A stretch of DNA of 5,547 bases from Chthoniobacter sp. GTDB lineage: Bacteria > Verrucomicrobiota > Verrucomicrobiia > Chthoniobacterales > Chthoniobacteraceae. The DNA is taken from contig JANXWQ010000545.1 of assembly GCA_025351065.1 (NCBI GenBank), positions 1-5,547 of the forward strand. The letters run 5' to 3'. Below are positions 1 to 5,547 of the stretch, piece after piece (positions within the stretch are counted from its first letter, which is position 1; each line of letters begins with the position of its first letter). The notes under the pieces were generated by a model. It was not told the DNA's origin. It worked only from the letters and a program-made list of their open reading frames with translations, and made no database searches. Position numbers and translations under genes: made by a program.

Positions 1-28
1 CATCCTTCATCCTTCATACCTCATACCT
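1..28. repeat. Four tandem degenerate heptamers, CATMCYT
   Basis: Two copies of CATCCTT (1-7 and 8-14) are followed directly by two copies of CATACCT (15-21 and 22-28). The array lies just past the stop codon of the minus-strand gene at 33-647 and may continue beyond the left edge. Read on the minus strand it is a run of ATGAAGG/ATGAGGT-like units. The tandem structure is directly visible. A role, such as a variable-number repeat or a transcript 3' end element, is not shown. Confidence 0.8.
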
Positions 29-32
29 CTCA

Positions 33-647
33 TCACGCGAGGCCGAGATGCTTCAGCACTTCCGGCGGCGGGCCGGGGAATTCGGGCATCGGCGTATTGC
101 CCACGTAGCCGATGGCTTTCCAGCCTTCCGGCGTCGAGTAGTAGCCCCCGGCCACCTTGTCGCGGAAGTTTGTGAAAAAGCCGTGCGCCGCTTTCCGCGC
201 CTCGGTGCCTTCGGCCACGATGTCATCGAGCAGCGCGGTCTGCTGCTTCGCCTCGGCGTCGGCGAAGCCTTTGCCGAAGCGCTTCTTCGCCTCGCCGTCG
301 ATCCACGCGAGCCCGTCGCGAATGACCTTCCCATCCTTCTGCTGCGCGTCGTACGGCGCGCTCACCCATTCGTCGATGAAGTCCGGCACGCCCACCGCGC
401 TCGCCGCGGGGCCGTGCTCGTCGGCAGGGATGATGAGGTCGCCGAGCACGGTGACGATTTTCTTTTCCTCCGCCGTCAGCACGCGGTTCCACGGGATTTC
501 TTTTTTGAGCAAATTCGGATCGGTGCCGAGGCCGCGCGCGGCGGCTGCGCCGGAGCTGCGGAGTTCCAGCGACGACAGCGCGAGCGAGAGGGCGGCTACG
601 CGCTTGAGCGCATCGCGGCGGGTGAGTGGGAGCGGGGTGTGGTTCAT
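33..647 (-). CDS. Gluconate 2-dehydrogenase subunit 3 family protein, Tat-exported
   Basis: This 204-residue protein is the small non-catalytic partner of a periplasmic GMC flavin dehydrogenase. It begins with a Tat signal peptide: twin arginines at R10-R11 in LTRRDALKR, a hydrophobic Ala/Leu stretch at about 16-28, and a probable cleavage site near 37. The mature part has family hallmarks: LIIPADEHGPAASAVGVPDF at about 71-90 and YYSTPEGWKAIGYVGNTP at about 169-186, then a Pro-rich tail (EFPGPPPE). The ATG at 645-647 lies 12 bases after the stop of the upstream GMC gene, so the two are almost certainly co-transcribed. In characterised gluconate and glucoside dehydrogenase complexes, this subunit carries the Tat signal and exports the signal-less flavoprotein with it; that role is inferred here. 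The family assignment is firm. The exact substrate of the complex is not known. Confidence 0.9.
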   Translation of the reverse strand: MNHTPLPLTRRDALKRVAALSLALSSLELRSSGAAAARGLGTDPNLLKKEIPWNRVLTAEEKKIVTVLGDLIIPADEHGPAASAVGVPDFIDEWVSAPYDAQQKDGKVIRDGLAWIDGEAKKRFGKGFADAEAKQQTALLDDIVAEGTEARKAAHGFFTNFRDKVAGGYYSTPEGWKAIGYVGNTPMPEFPGPPPEVLKHLGLA

Positions 648-659
648 GGGTGTGAAGGT

Positions 660-2423
660 TCAGCCGATGGTGCCTTTGCGCATCTCCTCGGCGAGGTAGG
701 TGCAGCTTCGCATGGCCAGCGCCATGATCGAAAGCGTGGGATTTTTGTCGGCGTTGCTGGCGAAGGGGCCGCCGTCGGTGACGAAAAGATTCGGGCACTC
801 CCACGCCTGGCTCCATTGATTGAGCACCGAGTTTTTCGCGTCGGCGCCCATGCAGGTCGTGCCGACTTCGTGGATGATGGTGCCGCCGGCCATGATGGCC
901 TTTTCGGGATCAAGTTCGACCTTGCCCAAGACCGTGCCGCCCATCGCCTCGATGATGTTTTTGAAAGTCTGCTGCATGTGGACGGCCTGCTTTTTTTCGT
1001 GGTCGCTCCATTTCCAATAAAACCGCAGCACCGGGATGCCATACTTATCCTTCTTCGACGGGTCGATCTCGCAATAGCTGTCGTCGTTCGGGATCATCTC
1101 GCCGCGCCCGGCGAAATGGAGCTCCGCGCCGTAGTAGCGCCGCGCCTCGTCCTTGAACTTCTTGCCGTAGCTGTTGCCGTTGGGATTGAAGATGCCCATG
1201 CCCGGCATGCGCCGTCCGCCGCCGAACTCGATGTGGTAGCCGCGCGCAAAACCGAGCTTCCCCGCAGCCTGCTCCTGATACTGCCACCACGGCATATACA
1301 TGTGCTCGCCGGAAACGCCATCCTCATTGTGCGGCGGCACATTTTCCAACGCGGGAATGTGGCCCGAGAGGCTGCACCCGACGGTATCCATGAGGTAGCG
1401 CCCGACTTTGCCCGAGCCGTTCGCGAGGCCGTTCGGGAAAAGCGCGGACTTCGAGTTGAGAAGGATGCGCGCGCTCTCGCAACCGCTCGCCGCCAGCACC
1501 ACCACGCGCGCCGTCGCCCGCTCTTCCTTGCCGGTTTCGCGGTCGATGTAGAGCACGCCGGTCGCCTTGCCGTCCTTGCCCACAATGACTTCGCGGACCA
1601 TCGCCTCGGTGATGATGTCCAGCTTGCCCGTCGCCACGGCGGGCGGCAGGAGCACGGTCGTGGATTGAAAATTCGCGCCGATGGAGCAGCCGCGTCCGCA
1701 GTCCGTGGCGTAAAAGCACGCCGAGCGTCCGTTGAGTGGTCGGGTGATGATCGCCTTGTGGATGGGCACCACGCGGATGCCCATGGGCGTGCAATGTTTC
1801 TTCGTCAGCAGTTCGTAGCCGCGCGGTTTTGGCGGCGGCATGAGCGAGCCGTTCGCGGAGTCGGGCGTGTTTTCCAGCCCCTCGTTGCTGCCAAAGACGC
1901 CGACGAGCGCCTCGGTTTTGTCGTACCAAGGTTCGAGGTCTTTGTACTCAATCGGCCAGTCGAGCCCGAGCCCGTCGCGGCTCTTCGGTTTGAAATCGTA
2001 CGGCCCCATCCGCAGCGCGATCCGGCCCCAGTGGTTCGTCCGCCCGCCCAGCATGCGCGGACGCCACCACATGAAACTCTGGTCCGTGCTGTGCGCTTTC
2101 CAATCGCTCGCCTCCTCCCACTTTTGCTGCCCCGTGCGCCGGATCATGTAGGGCTCCCCCGGCACCGTCCACCCGCCGCCGACCGTCGCATCGAAAAAAC
2201 CGAAATGCTTGTCCGGCGTCGCCGAGCCCCGCAGCGGTGCCTCGTCGTTGCGCTGAAACATCGGCGTTTCCTTCGCCGGTTCGTAGTTTCGCCCGGCCTC
2301 CAGCATCAGCACACGCAGCCCGGCGGCGGTCAGCGTGTGCGCCGCCATGCCGCCGCCCGCGCCGGAGCCGACAATGAGGACATCATACGAGGTGAGTGTT
2401 TTGCGGGGAGTGATGACGGGCAT
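660..2423 (-). CDS. GMC-family FAD-dependent sugar/glycoside dehydrogenase, catalytic subunit
   Basis: This 587-residue flavoprotein should oxidise a sugar or glycoside alcohol. An N-terminal Rossmann FAD motif is visible: YDVLIVGSGAGGG at 13-25, with Glu42 in MLEAGR as the likely ribose-binding acid. A GGRTNHWGR motif lies at 126-134; His131 sits where pyranose 2-oxidase carries its FAD-linked histidine. The C-terminal GMC half has HEVGTTCMG with His518, then TDGGPF (549-554) and NPTLSIMALAMR with Asn561, a likely catalytic His/Asn pair. There is no signal peptide, which fits piggyback export with the Tat-bearing subunit encoded 12 bases downstream. The same pair occurs in gluconate 2-dehydrogenase and bacterial glucoside 3-dehydrogenases. 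No multihaem cytochrome subunit gene is present in the window. No strong Shine-Dalgarno sequence precedes the ATG. The family is certain; glucoside C3 oxidation is only a candidate activity. Confidence 0.92.
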   Translation of the reverse strand: MPVITPRKTLTSYDVLIVGSGAGGGMAAHTLTAAGLRVLMLEAGRNYEPAKETPMFQRNDEAPLRGSATPDKHFGFFDATVGGGWTVPGEPYMIRRTGQQKWEEASDWKAHSTDQSFMWWRPRMLGGRTNHWGRIALRMGPYDFKPKSRDGLGLDWPIEYKDLEPWYDKTEALVGVFGSNEGLENTPDSANGSLMPPPKPRGYELLTKKHCTPMGIRVVPIHKAIITRPLNGRSACFYATDCGRGCSIGANFQSTTVLLPPAVATGKLDIITEAMVREVIVGKDGKATGVLYIDRETGKEERATARVVVLAASGCESARILLNSKSALFPNGLANGSGKVGRYLMDTVGCSLSGHIPALENVPPHNEDGVSGEHMYMPWWQYQEQAAGKLGFARGYHIEFGGGRRMPGMGIFNPNGNSYGKKFKDEARRYYGAELHFAGRGEMIPNDDSYCEIDPSKKDKYGIPVLRFYWKWSDHEKKQAVHMQQTFKNIIEAMGGTVLGKVELDPEKAIMAGGTIIHEVGTTCMGADAKNSVLNQWSQAWECPNLFVTDGGPFASNADKNPTLSIMALAMRSCTYLAEEMRKGTIG

Positions 2424-2484
2424 GGCGCGTGAGTGTGGCGGAGGCGGGTGTGGGATTCCAGCGGATTACTTTTTCAAAGCCGGC

Positions 2485-2513
2485 GCAGTCGGGATGGTAG
2501 AAAGAGCGACTGC
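2485..2513. promoter_or_regulatory. 7-bp perfect inverted repeat before the broken gene at 2515
   Basis: GCAGTCG (2485-2491) and CGACTGC (2507-2513) are exact reverse complements separated by 15 bases. They end one base before the ATG at 2515. The purine-rich loop (GGATGGTAGAAAGAG) is where a ribosome-binding site would lie. The site is in the 91-base divergent gap between the GMC gene and the broken gene, so it could be an operator for either or a leader hairpin. A 7-bp repeat can occur by chance in this GC-rich DNA. Confidence 0.35.
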
Positions 2514-2514
2514 T

Positions 2515-2785
2515 ATGAAAATTCACACGCTGCCGTGCTGCCTTGTTTTGGCGCTGGCGCTCACGCGTGCGGAGGAGGCAGTAATGCAAACCGTGCAGAA
2601 CTTGTGGGGTGATTTCGATCCACGTGCAGAACGGCTGGGCCACGCTCCGTCTGCCGCCATCCGATTTCCACGACGACAAAAACGCGCCGCTCACGAATTG
2701 GAAGGACGTGGATTTCCTCTGCTTCTCCGGCACCGCCGACGGTGAAAAGCGCACCGTCTTCAAAAACCTGCGTTGGGAGGAATGA
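2515..2785 (+). pseudogene. Small secreted protein gene, frame-broken remnant
   Basis: I do not recognise the family. From the ATG at 2515 the frame encodes a good signal peptide (MKIHTLPCCLVLALALTRAEE), then degenerates into an Arg-rich tail ending at a stop at 2743-2745. Another frame, open from 2585 to a TGA at 2783-2785, encodes a convincing C-terminal segment: VQNGWATLRLPPSDFHDDK, then LTNWKDVDFLCFSGTADGEK and FKNLRWEE. Its alternating polar and hydrophobic pattern looks like the end of a beta-sandwich or carbohydrate-associated domain; that is inference only. The frames meet at a 10-base direct repeat offset by 31 bases. Removing one unit gives a continuous 79-residue secreted protein. 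It may also be the two ends of a longer gene whose middle was lost. It converges on sorB, with 6 bases between the stop codons. An artefactual duplication in the assembly is possible. Confidence 0.65.
2592..2632. repeat. 10-bp direct repeat CGTGCAGAAC, offset 31 bp
   Basis: Exact copies lie at 2592-2601 and 2623-2632. Both encode Val-Gln-Asn in their own frame: TVQN in the signal-peptide frame and HVQNGW in the C-terminal frame. The offset of 31 is not a multiple of three, so this block accounts for the frame change in the broken gene at 2515-2785. Confidence 0.85.
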
Positions 2786-2791
2786 CGCGCG

Positions 2792-3094
2792 CTATTTGGC
2801 AGCCGCGCCGTAGCTTTTCACGAGGTATTCGACGAGCGCATCGACTTGCCCGGCGGGCAGCGGTGCGCCGTATTTTTTCTGCATCTTCTCGATGATCGCT
2901 TTCCACGCGACCGGCGAAAGCGGCGGCTGCGTGGTGACGTATTCCGCCGAGTGGCAGATGAGGCAATTCCCCAGCGCGGAGTCCGCGCCGGGCGCGGTTT
3001 TGAAAACGACGGTCTCCGGTGGTAGTTCGATTTTCAGCGGTGCGGCGGAGGCGTGCAGGGCGAGGGCGGCGGCGAGAAGGAGTTGGGTTTTCAT
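2792..3094 (-). CDS. sorB: SorB-like monohaem cytochrome c, sulfite dehydrogenase small subunit
   Basis: This 100-residue protein is a small periplasmic c-type cytochrome, the likely electron acceptor of the SorA enzyme encoded just upstream. A Sec signal peptide (MKTQLLLAAALALHASA, cleaved near residue 17) precedes one haem-binding motif, CLICH, with Cys44, Cys47 and the axial ligand His48. A probable second axial ligand, Met71, lies in EKMQKKYGAPL. The C-terminal helix DALVEYLVKSYG is typical of short cytochromes of this type. The start is the ATG at 3092-3094; the TTG codon just before it is also in frame but adds nothing useful. The gap to sorA is 13 bases, and the sorA-sorB order matches known sulfite:cytochrome c oxidoreductase operons. 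No good Shine-Dalgarno sequence is visible in the gap, so translational coupling to sorA is possible. A generic small cytochrome c is the alternative. Confidence 0.85.
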   Translation of the reverse strand: MKTQLLLAAALALHASAAPLKIELPPETVVFKTAPGADSALGNCLICHSAEYVTTQPPLSPVAWKAIIEKMQKKYGAPLPAGQVDALVEYLVKSYGAAAK

Positions 3095-3107
3095 CAAAAG
3101 AAAAAGG

Positions 3108-4337
3108 TCAGGCCGCGGCGGTCACTTTCACCGTCTCGACGACGTTGCGCATGTAGCCGGGCGGGTTCCAGAGCGGTTCGAGCGGCTGCGATTCGCCGAG
3201 GCGGCTGGTCGCTTTTACTTTCAACTCCAGCGGCCCGGCGGCGGGCGTGAAGGCGAGCGTCCATTCGCGAAACGAGTAATTGCCCAGGTCTTTGCCGAGC
3301 ACCGCCGCGCGCCAGGTGCGACCGCCATCGGCGGAGAGCAGCACTTCCGCGATGCCCGCTCCCCCGTCGAACGCGATCCCGCGCACCATCGTCTCGCGGC
3401 CCGCGGGAATAGTCGCGCCGTCGGCGTGGCTGGTGATGAACGAGCGCACGTTGAAGCGCCCGATCGGCACCGTCGATTTCGCCGCGGTGCCGGGCGGCAC
3501 GCACGCGCCCGCCGTGTCCGGGATGCGATACGCCGTGCTCATCCAAAAGCCCGCGAAGACTTCATCCACGACCGTGATCTCGCTGAGATGCTTCACCCAA
3601 TACGTGCCGTAGAATCCGGGCACCACGAGCCGCAGCGGGTAGCCGTTCAGCATCGGCAAATCCTCGCCGTTCATCGCGTAGGCGAGCATCACTTCGCCAT
3701 CGAGCGCGTGGCCGATGTCGAGCGCCTTCACGAAATCCGGCGTCTGCGCGATCACGGGCGCGTCCAGTCCGTTGAACGTCACCTGCTTCGCGCCCGCGGC
3801 CACGCCCGCCTTTTCGAGCACGTCCTTCAGCCGCACGCCGCGCCAGCGCGCATTGCCCAGCGCGCCATTGCCGAGTTGCCCGCCGGCGACACGCGGATTG
3901 AAAAAGCCGCGGCTGTTCCCCGAGCACTGGTTCACCGCGACGACTTCCACCGCCTCGAACTGCTTTCGCAAATCCGCCACCGACAAACTCAGCGGCACAT
4001 TCACCTTCCCCTTCACCTCGACACGAAACGTCTCCGCATCGATCTCCGTCGGGATGGTCGCGAGGTGATAGCGCACGAAAAACGCATCGTTCGGTGTGAT
4101 GATGCCCTCGTTGAAAACGCTGAACGGCGTCTCGAGCTGCGGCGGGCGCGCGGTCAGGCGAATGAGCGGGCGCTTCTGCGGAAACTTCACCAGCGGTCGC
4201 TCGCCGTTCGCGAAAGGCAGCGTCACCATCTCCTCCGCGAGCGCGCGCCACGGCACTGCCGCGCCAGCGACGCCGAGCAGCGCCGCCTTTTGGAGAAAAC
4301 TGCGCCGGGTGAAAGTGCCGCGTTCGGGAGAATGCAT
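3108..4337 (-). CDS. sorA: SorA-like sulfite dehydrogenase, molybdopterin subunit
   Basis: This 409-residue periplasmic molybdoenzyme is predicted to oxidise sulfite to sulfate and pass electrons to the SorB cytochrome. A canonical Tat signal is present (FTRRSFLQKAALLGVAGAA, twin Arg at 11-12, cleavage near Ala34). The molybdopterin-binding domain spans about 79-254, with Cys138 in NQCSGNSRG as the expected molybdenum ligand; the dimerisation domain spans about 280-405. Arg89, His91, Cys138, Arg143 and Tyr270 reproduce the spacing of the Starkeya novella SorA active-site residues Arg55, His57, Cys104, Arg109 and Tyr236, as I remember them. YGTYWVKHLSEI is another family hallmark. I chose the ATG at 4335-4337 because it places the twin-arginine motif normally. 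A TTG 48 bases upstream, preceded by GAGG, is in frame but adds a tail with no family look. No haem domain is fused, which fits a separate SorB. Confidence 0.9.
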   Translation of the reverse strand: MHSPERGTFTRRSFLQKAALLGVAGAAVPWRALAEEMVTLPFANGERPLVKFPQKRPLIRLTARPPQLETPFSVFNEGIITPNDAFFVRYHLATIPTEIDAETFRVEVKGKVNVPLSLSVADLRKQFEAVEVVAVNQCSGNSRGFFNPRVAGGQLGNGALGNARWRGVRLKDVLEKAGVAAGAKQVTFNGLDAPVIAQTPDFVKALDIGHALDGEVMLAYAMNGEDLPMLNGYPLRLVVPGFYGTYWVKHLSEITVVDEVFAGFWMSTAYRIPDTAGACVPPGTAAKSTVPIGRFNVRSFITSHADGATIPAGRETMVRGIAFDGGAGIAEVLLSADGGRTWRAAVLGKDLGNYSFREWTLAFTPAAGPLELKVKATSRLGESQPLEPLWNPPGYMRNVVETVKVTAAA

Positions 4338-4341
4338 GGTG

Positions 4342-4380
4342 GAGGAGATAGTCGAATTTGCGCGCGAATTCCATCTCCGC
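4342..4380. promoter_or_regulatory. Composite inverted repeat upstream of sorA, possible operator
   Basis: The 111-base gap between the divergent sorA and glycosidase-like genes contains an 18-base near-palindrome at 4354-4371 (GAATTTGCGCGCGAATTC, one T:G mismatch pair). It is flanked by GGAGAT (4344-4349) and its reverse complement ATCTCC (4373-4378); the flanks extend to 8 bases with one mismatch. A third GGAGAT lies at 4411-4416. The two dyads differ in centre by 1.5 bases. The location suits an operator controlling one or both divergent genes. No convincing -35/-10 pair was found, so the promoter itself is not placed. Confidence 0.4.
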
Positions 4381-4448
4381 GTCAATGAACCTCAAGAATC
4401 CGAGTGTGGTGGAGATTGACTGGGAGCGGCAAACCTCATCCCAAAACT

Positions 4449-5547
4449 ATGCGTTCATTCATCATCGAGACCTCGCTCCTCGCGCTGCTCAGCACCACGG
4501 CCTTTGCCGTCGAACCGGTGACGCTGGAATCGCTGAAATGGTTCACGCCGGATCGCGACTTCACGGCGGTCGAGCCGGCGGCTTGGGTTTATGAGGGCGT
4601 GCAGAAAGCGTTTGTCGGGGACTTTGCGAATCCAAAGACACTGCCTTACGTGGATGACCTCGCGGCGCTCGGCGTGACGGTGATTCACACGGGCGGGCCG
4701 GACCCGTATTTTCCGCTGCGGCGCGATGGCGGGGCGGGGATTGAGGCGGAGGAGAGTGCACTGATGCAGACGGCGTTTGAGCGGATGCGGACGCATGGGA
4801 TGCGCGTGATTATCGGCGTGTCGCCGTGCCGTCCGCCGCGGGCAAGGACGCGGGCGACGATGCGCTGCGCGAAATCGGGCGTCGCAAAAAGTGGTGCATC
4901 CGCACGACGCCCGAGCCGTGGGCGGCGCTGCTGGTGAGCGAGCAGACGCGGCAGTTTTACGCGGGCGGGCAAATCATGGAGCGCTTCCTCGCGCACGCGC
5001 TCGGCGTTTTCCGCGTGGGCTGCGAGGAGCATCTGCCGGTCACGCTCATCACCGATCTTGACCTGCGCGCGGAGCGGCTCGCGCCGTATAAAGTGCTCAT
5101 CCTCCCGAACGCCGCCGCGCTGTCTGATGCGCAGGTCGCGACCATCCGCGAGTTCGTGCAGAATGGCGGCGGGCTGGTGGCGACGTGTGAGACTTCACTC
5201 TTCGACGACCTCGGCCACCCGCGTGCGAACTTCGCCCTCGCTGATCTTTTCGGCGTGGACTACGCGGGCCGTCCGAAAGCGCCGACCAAGCGCGCCGAGT
5301 TGGATGTGAACTTCGCCGTCGTCGTGGACGACAAATACTGGGCGAACCGCCAGGGCACCGCCGAGATGCGCTGGGGCGCGGGCGATCTTCAGACGGGCGA
5401 ACTCATCGCCGACCCGCGCCTCGCGCGCATCGCGAACGGCGTCCAGGCCAGCTTCAAAGGCCCGATGGTGCTGATGAGTGAACCGCGCCCGCCGATGCAG
5501 CGCGCGATGTTCATGTTTCCCGAAGGCAAAGACCCGGTGTCCGCCGT
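4449..5547 (+). pseudogene. Secreted glycosidase-like protein with trimerisation domain, frame-broken and internally deleted
   Basis: The frame from the ATG at 4449 encodes a signal peptide (MRSFIIETSLLALLSTTAFA, cut after residue 20) and about 107 residues resembling the first strands of a TIM barrel (YVDDLAALGVTVIHTGGPD; RTHGMRVIIGVSP). After Cys127 it becomes Arg-rich and stops at 4935-4937. From about 4829 another frame, open to the window edge, encodes REIGRRKKW, PEPWAALLVSEQTRQFY, then a beta-galactosidase trimerisation-type (glutamine-amidotransferase fold) domain: DLDLRAERLAPYKVLILPNA, REFVQNGGGLVATCETSLFD, DFALADLFGV-like text. Relatives I recall carry a full barrel of some 250-350 further residues between these parts, including the active site, so the product should lack glycosidase activity even if the frame were repaired. 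The frame change coincides with a tandem GCCGT duplication at 4823-4832. The gene is truncated by the right edge. A misassembly is the main alternative. Confidence 0.75.
4823..4832. repeat. Tandem 5-bp duplication GCCGT at the frame break
   Basis: GCCGT occurs twice back to back (4823-4827 and 4828-4832). Removing one copy joins the upstream frame to the downstream one, reading GVSPSAAGKDAGDDALREIG without a stop. This is the simplest explanation for the frame change in the glycosidase-like gene, and it may mark a deletion junction. Confidence 0.8.

Noticed and set aside
48..2432. Plus-strand open frame of 794 codons opposite the GMC and subunit 3 genes
   Set aside because: It spans two recognisable minus-strand genes and their junction. 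It is very rich in Arg, Ala and His, with no domain. It is an antisense shadow of GC-rich codon use.
2383..2763. Minus-strand open frame of 126 codons overlapping the GMC start
   Set aside because: It overlaps the GMC N-terminus and is antisense to the better-supported broken secreted gene. No recognisable domain or ribosome-binding site.
2786..2812. Terminator hairpin between the converging broken gene and sorB
   Set aside because: Only a 5-bp GCGCG/CGCGC stem with a 12-base loop and no T-run on either strand. This is common by chance in GC-rich DNA.
4338..4385. Longer sorA start at TTG 4383-4385
   Set aside because: A GAGG lies upstream, but the extra 16 residues precede an already complete Tat signal and look like translated intergenic DNA. 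The ATG at 4337 is preferred.
2892..4388. Plus-strand open frame of 498 codons opposite sorA and sorB
   Set aside because: It lies antisense to two clear family members, has Arg/His-rich composition and shows no motif.
4404..4448. GTG start at 4404 for the glycosidase-like gene
   Set aside because: It would put 15 polar residues (MWWRLTGSGKPHPKT) before a normal signal peptide. ATG 4449 fits better.
4416..4450. TTGACT at 4416-4421 as a -35 box for the plus-strand gene
   Set aside because: No TATAAT-like hexamer lies 16-19 bases downstream, and a start site there would leave almost no leader.
4821..4840. Programmed ribosomal frameshift at the glycosidase-like frame break
   Set aside because: There is no slippery heptamer or poly-A/poly-T run; the site is a GC-rich tandem duplication. 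The missing barrel also argues for decay.

Overview
This is a high-GC bacterial window of secreted or periplasmic oxidoreductase genes. Flavin-dependent (GMC) sugar dehydrogenase modules and a glycosidase-like protein with a beta-galactosidase trimerisation-type domain suggest a saprophytic Gram-negative bacterium. My best guess is the Planctomycetes/Verrucomicrobia group, from gene content and family memory only; no rRNA or marker gene is present.

Layout, left to right. Positions 1-28 hold four degenerate heptamer repeats. Next comes a minus-strand pair: a GMC flavoprotein (660-2423) followed 12 bases later by its Tat-exported small partner, a gluconate 2-dehydrogenase subunit 3 family protein (33-647). 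On the plus strand, 2515-2785 is a small broken gene for a secreted protein; a 31-base offset between two copies of a 10-base direct repeat breaks its frame. A second minus-strand operon follows: sorA (3108-4337), a Tat-exported molybdenum sulfite dehydrogenase, and sorB (2792-3094), a small monohaem cytochrome c. Divergent from sorA, running off the right edge, is a second broken gene (4449 onward). It has a signal peptide, the start of a barrel-like domain, then in another frame a beta-galactosidase trimerisation-type domain. The frame breaks exactly at a tandem GCCGT duplication, and the middle of the expected barrel is missing.

How the genes work together (inference). SorA should oxidise sulfite to sulfate in the periplasm and pass electrons to SorB. 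The GMC/subunit 3 pair should oxidise a sugar or glycoside and feed a c-type cytochrome that is not encoded beside it here. Both pairs would therefore supply the respiratory chain from the periplasm.

The most notable points are the two frame-broken secreted genes, each explained by a short direct repeat whose collapse restores one frame. Next is a composite dyad upstream of sorA. I found no CRISPR array, RNA gene, insertion sequence or clear new system. The novelty is modest.
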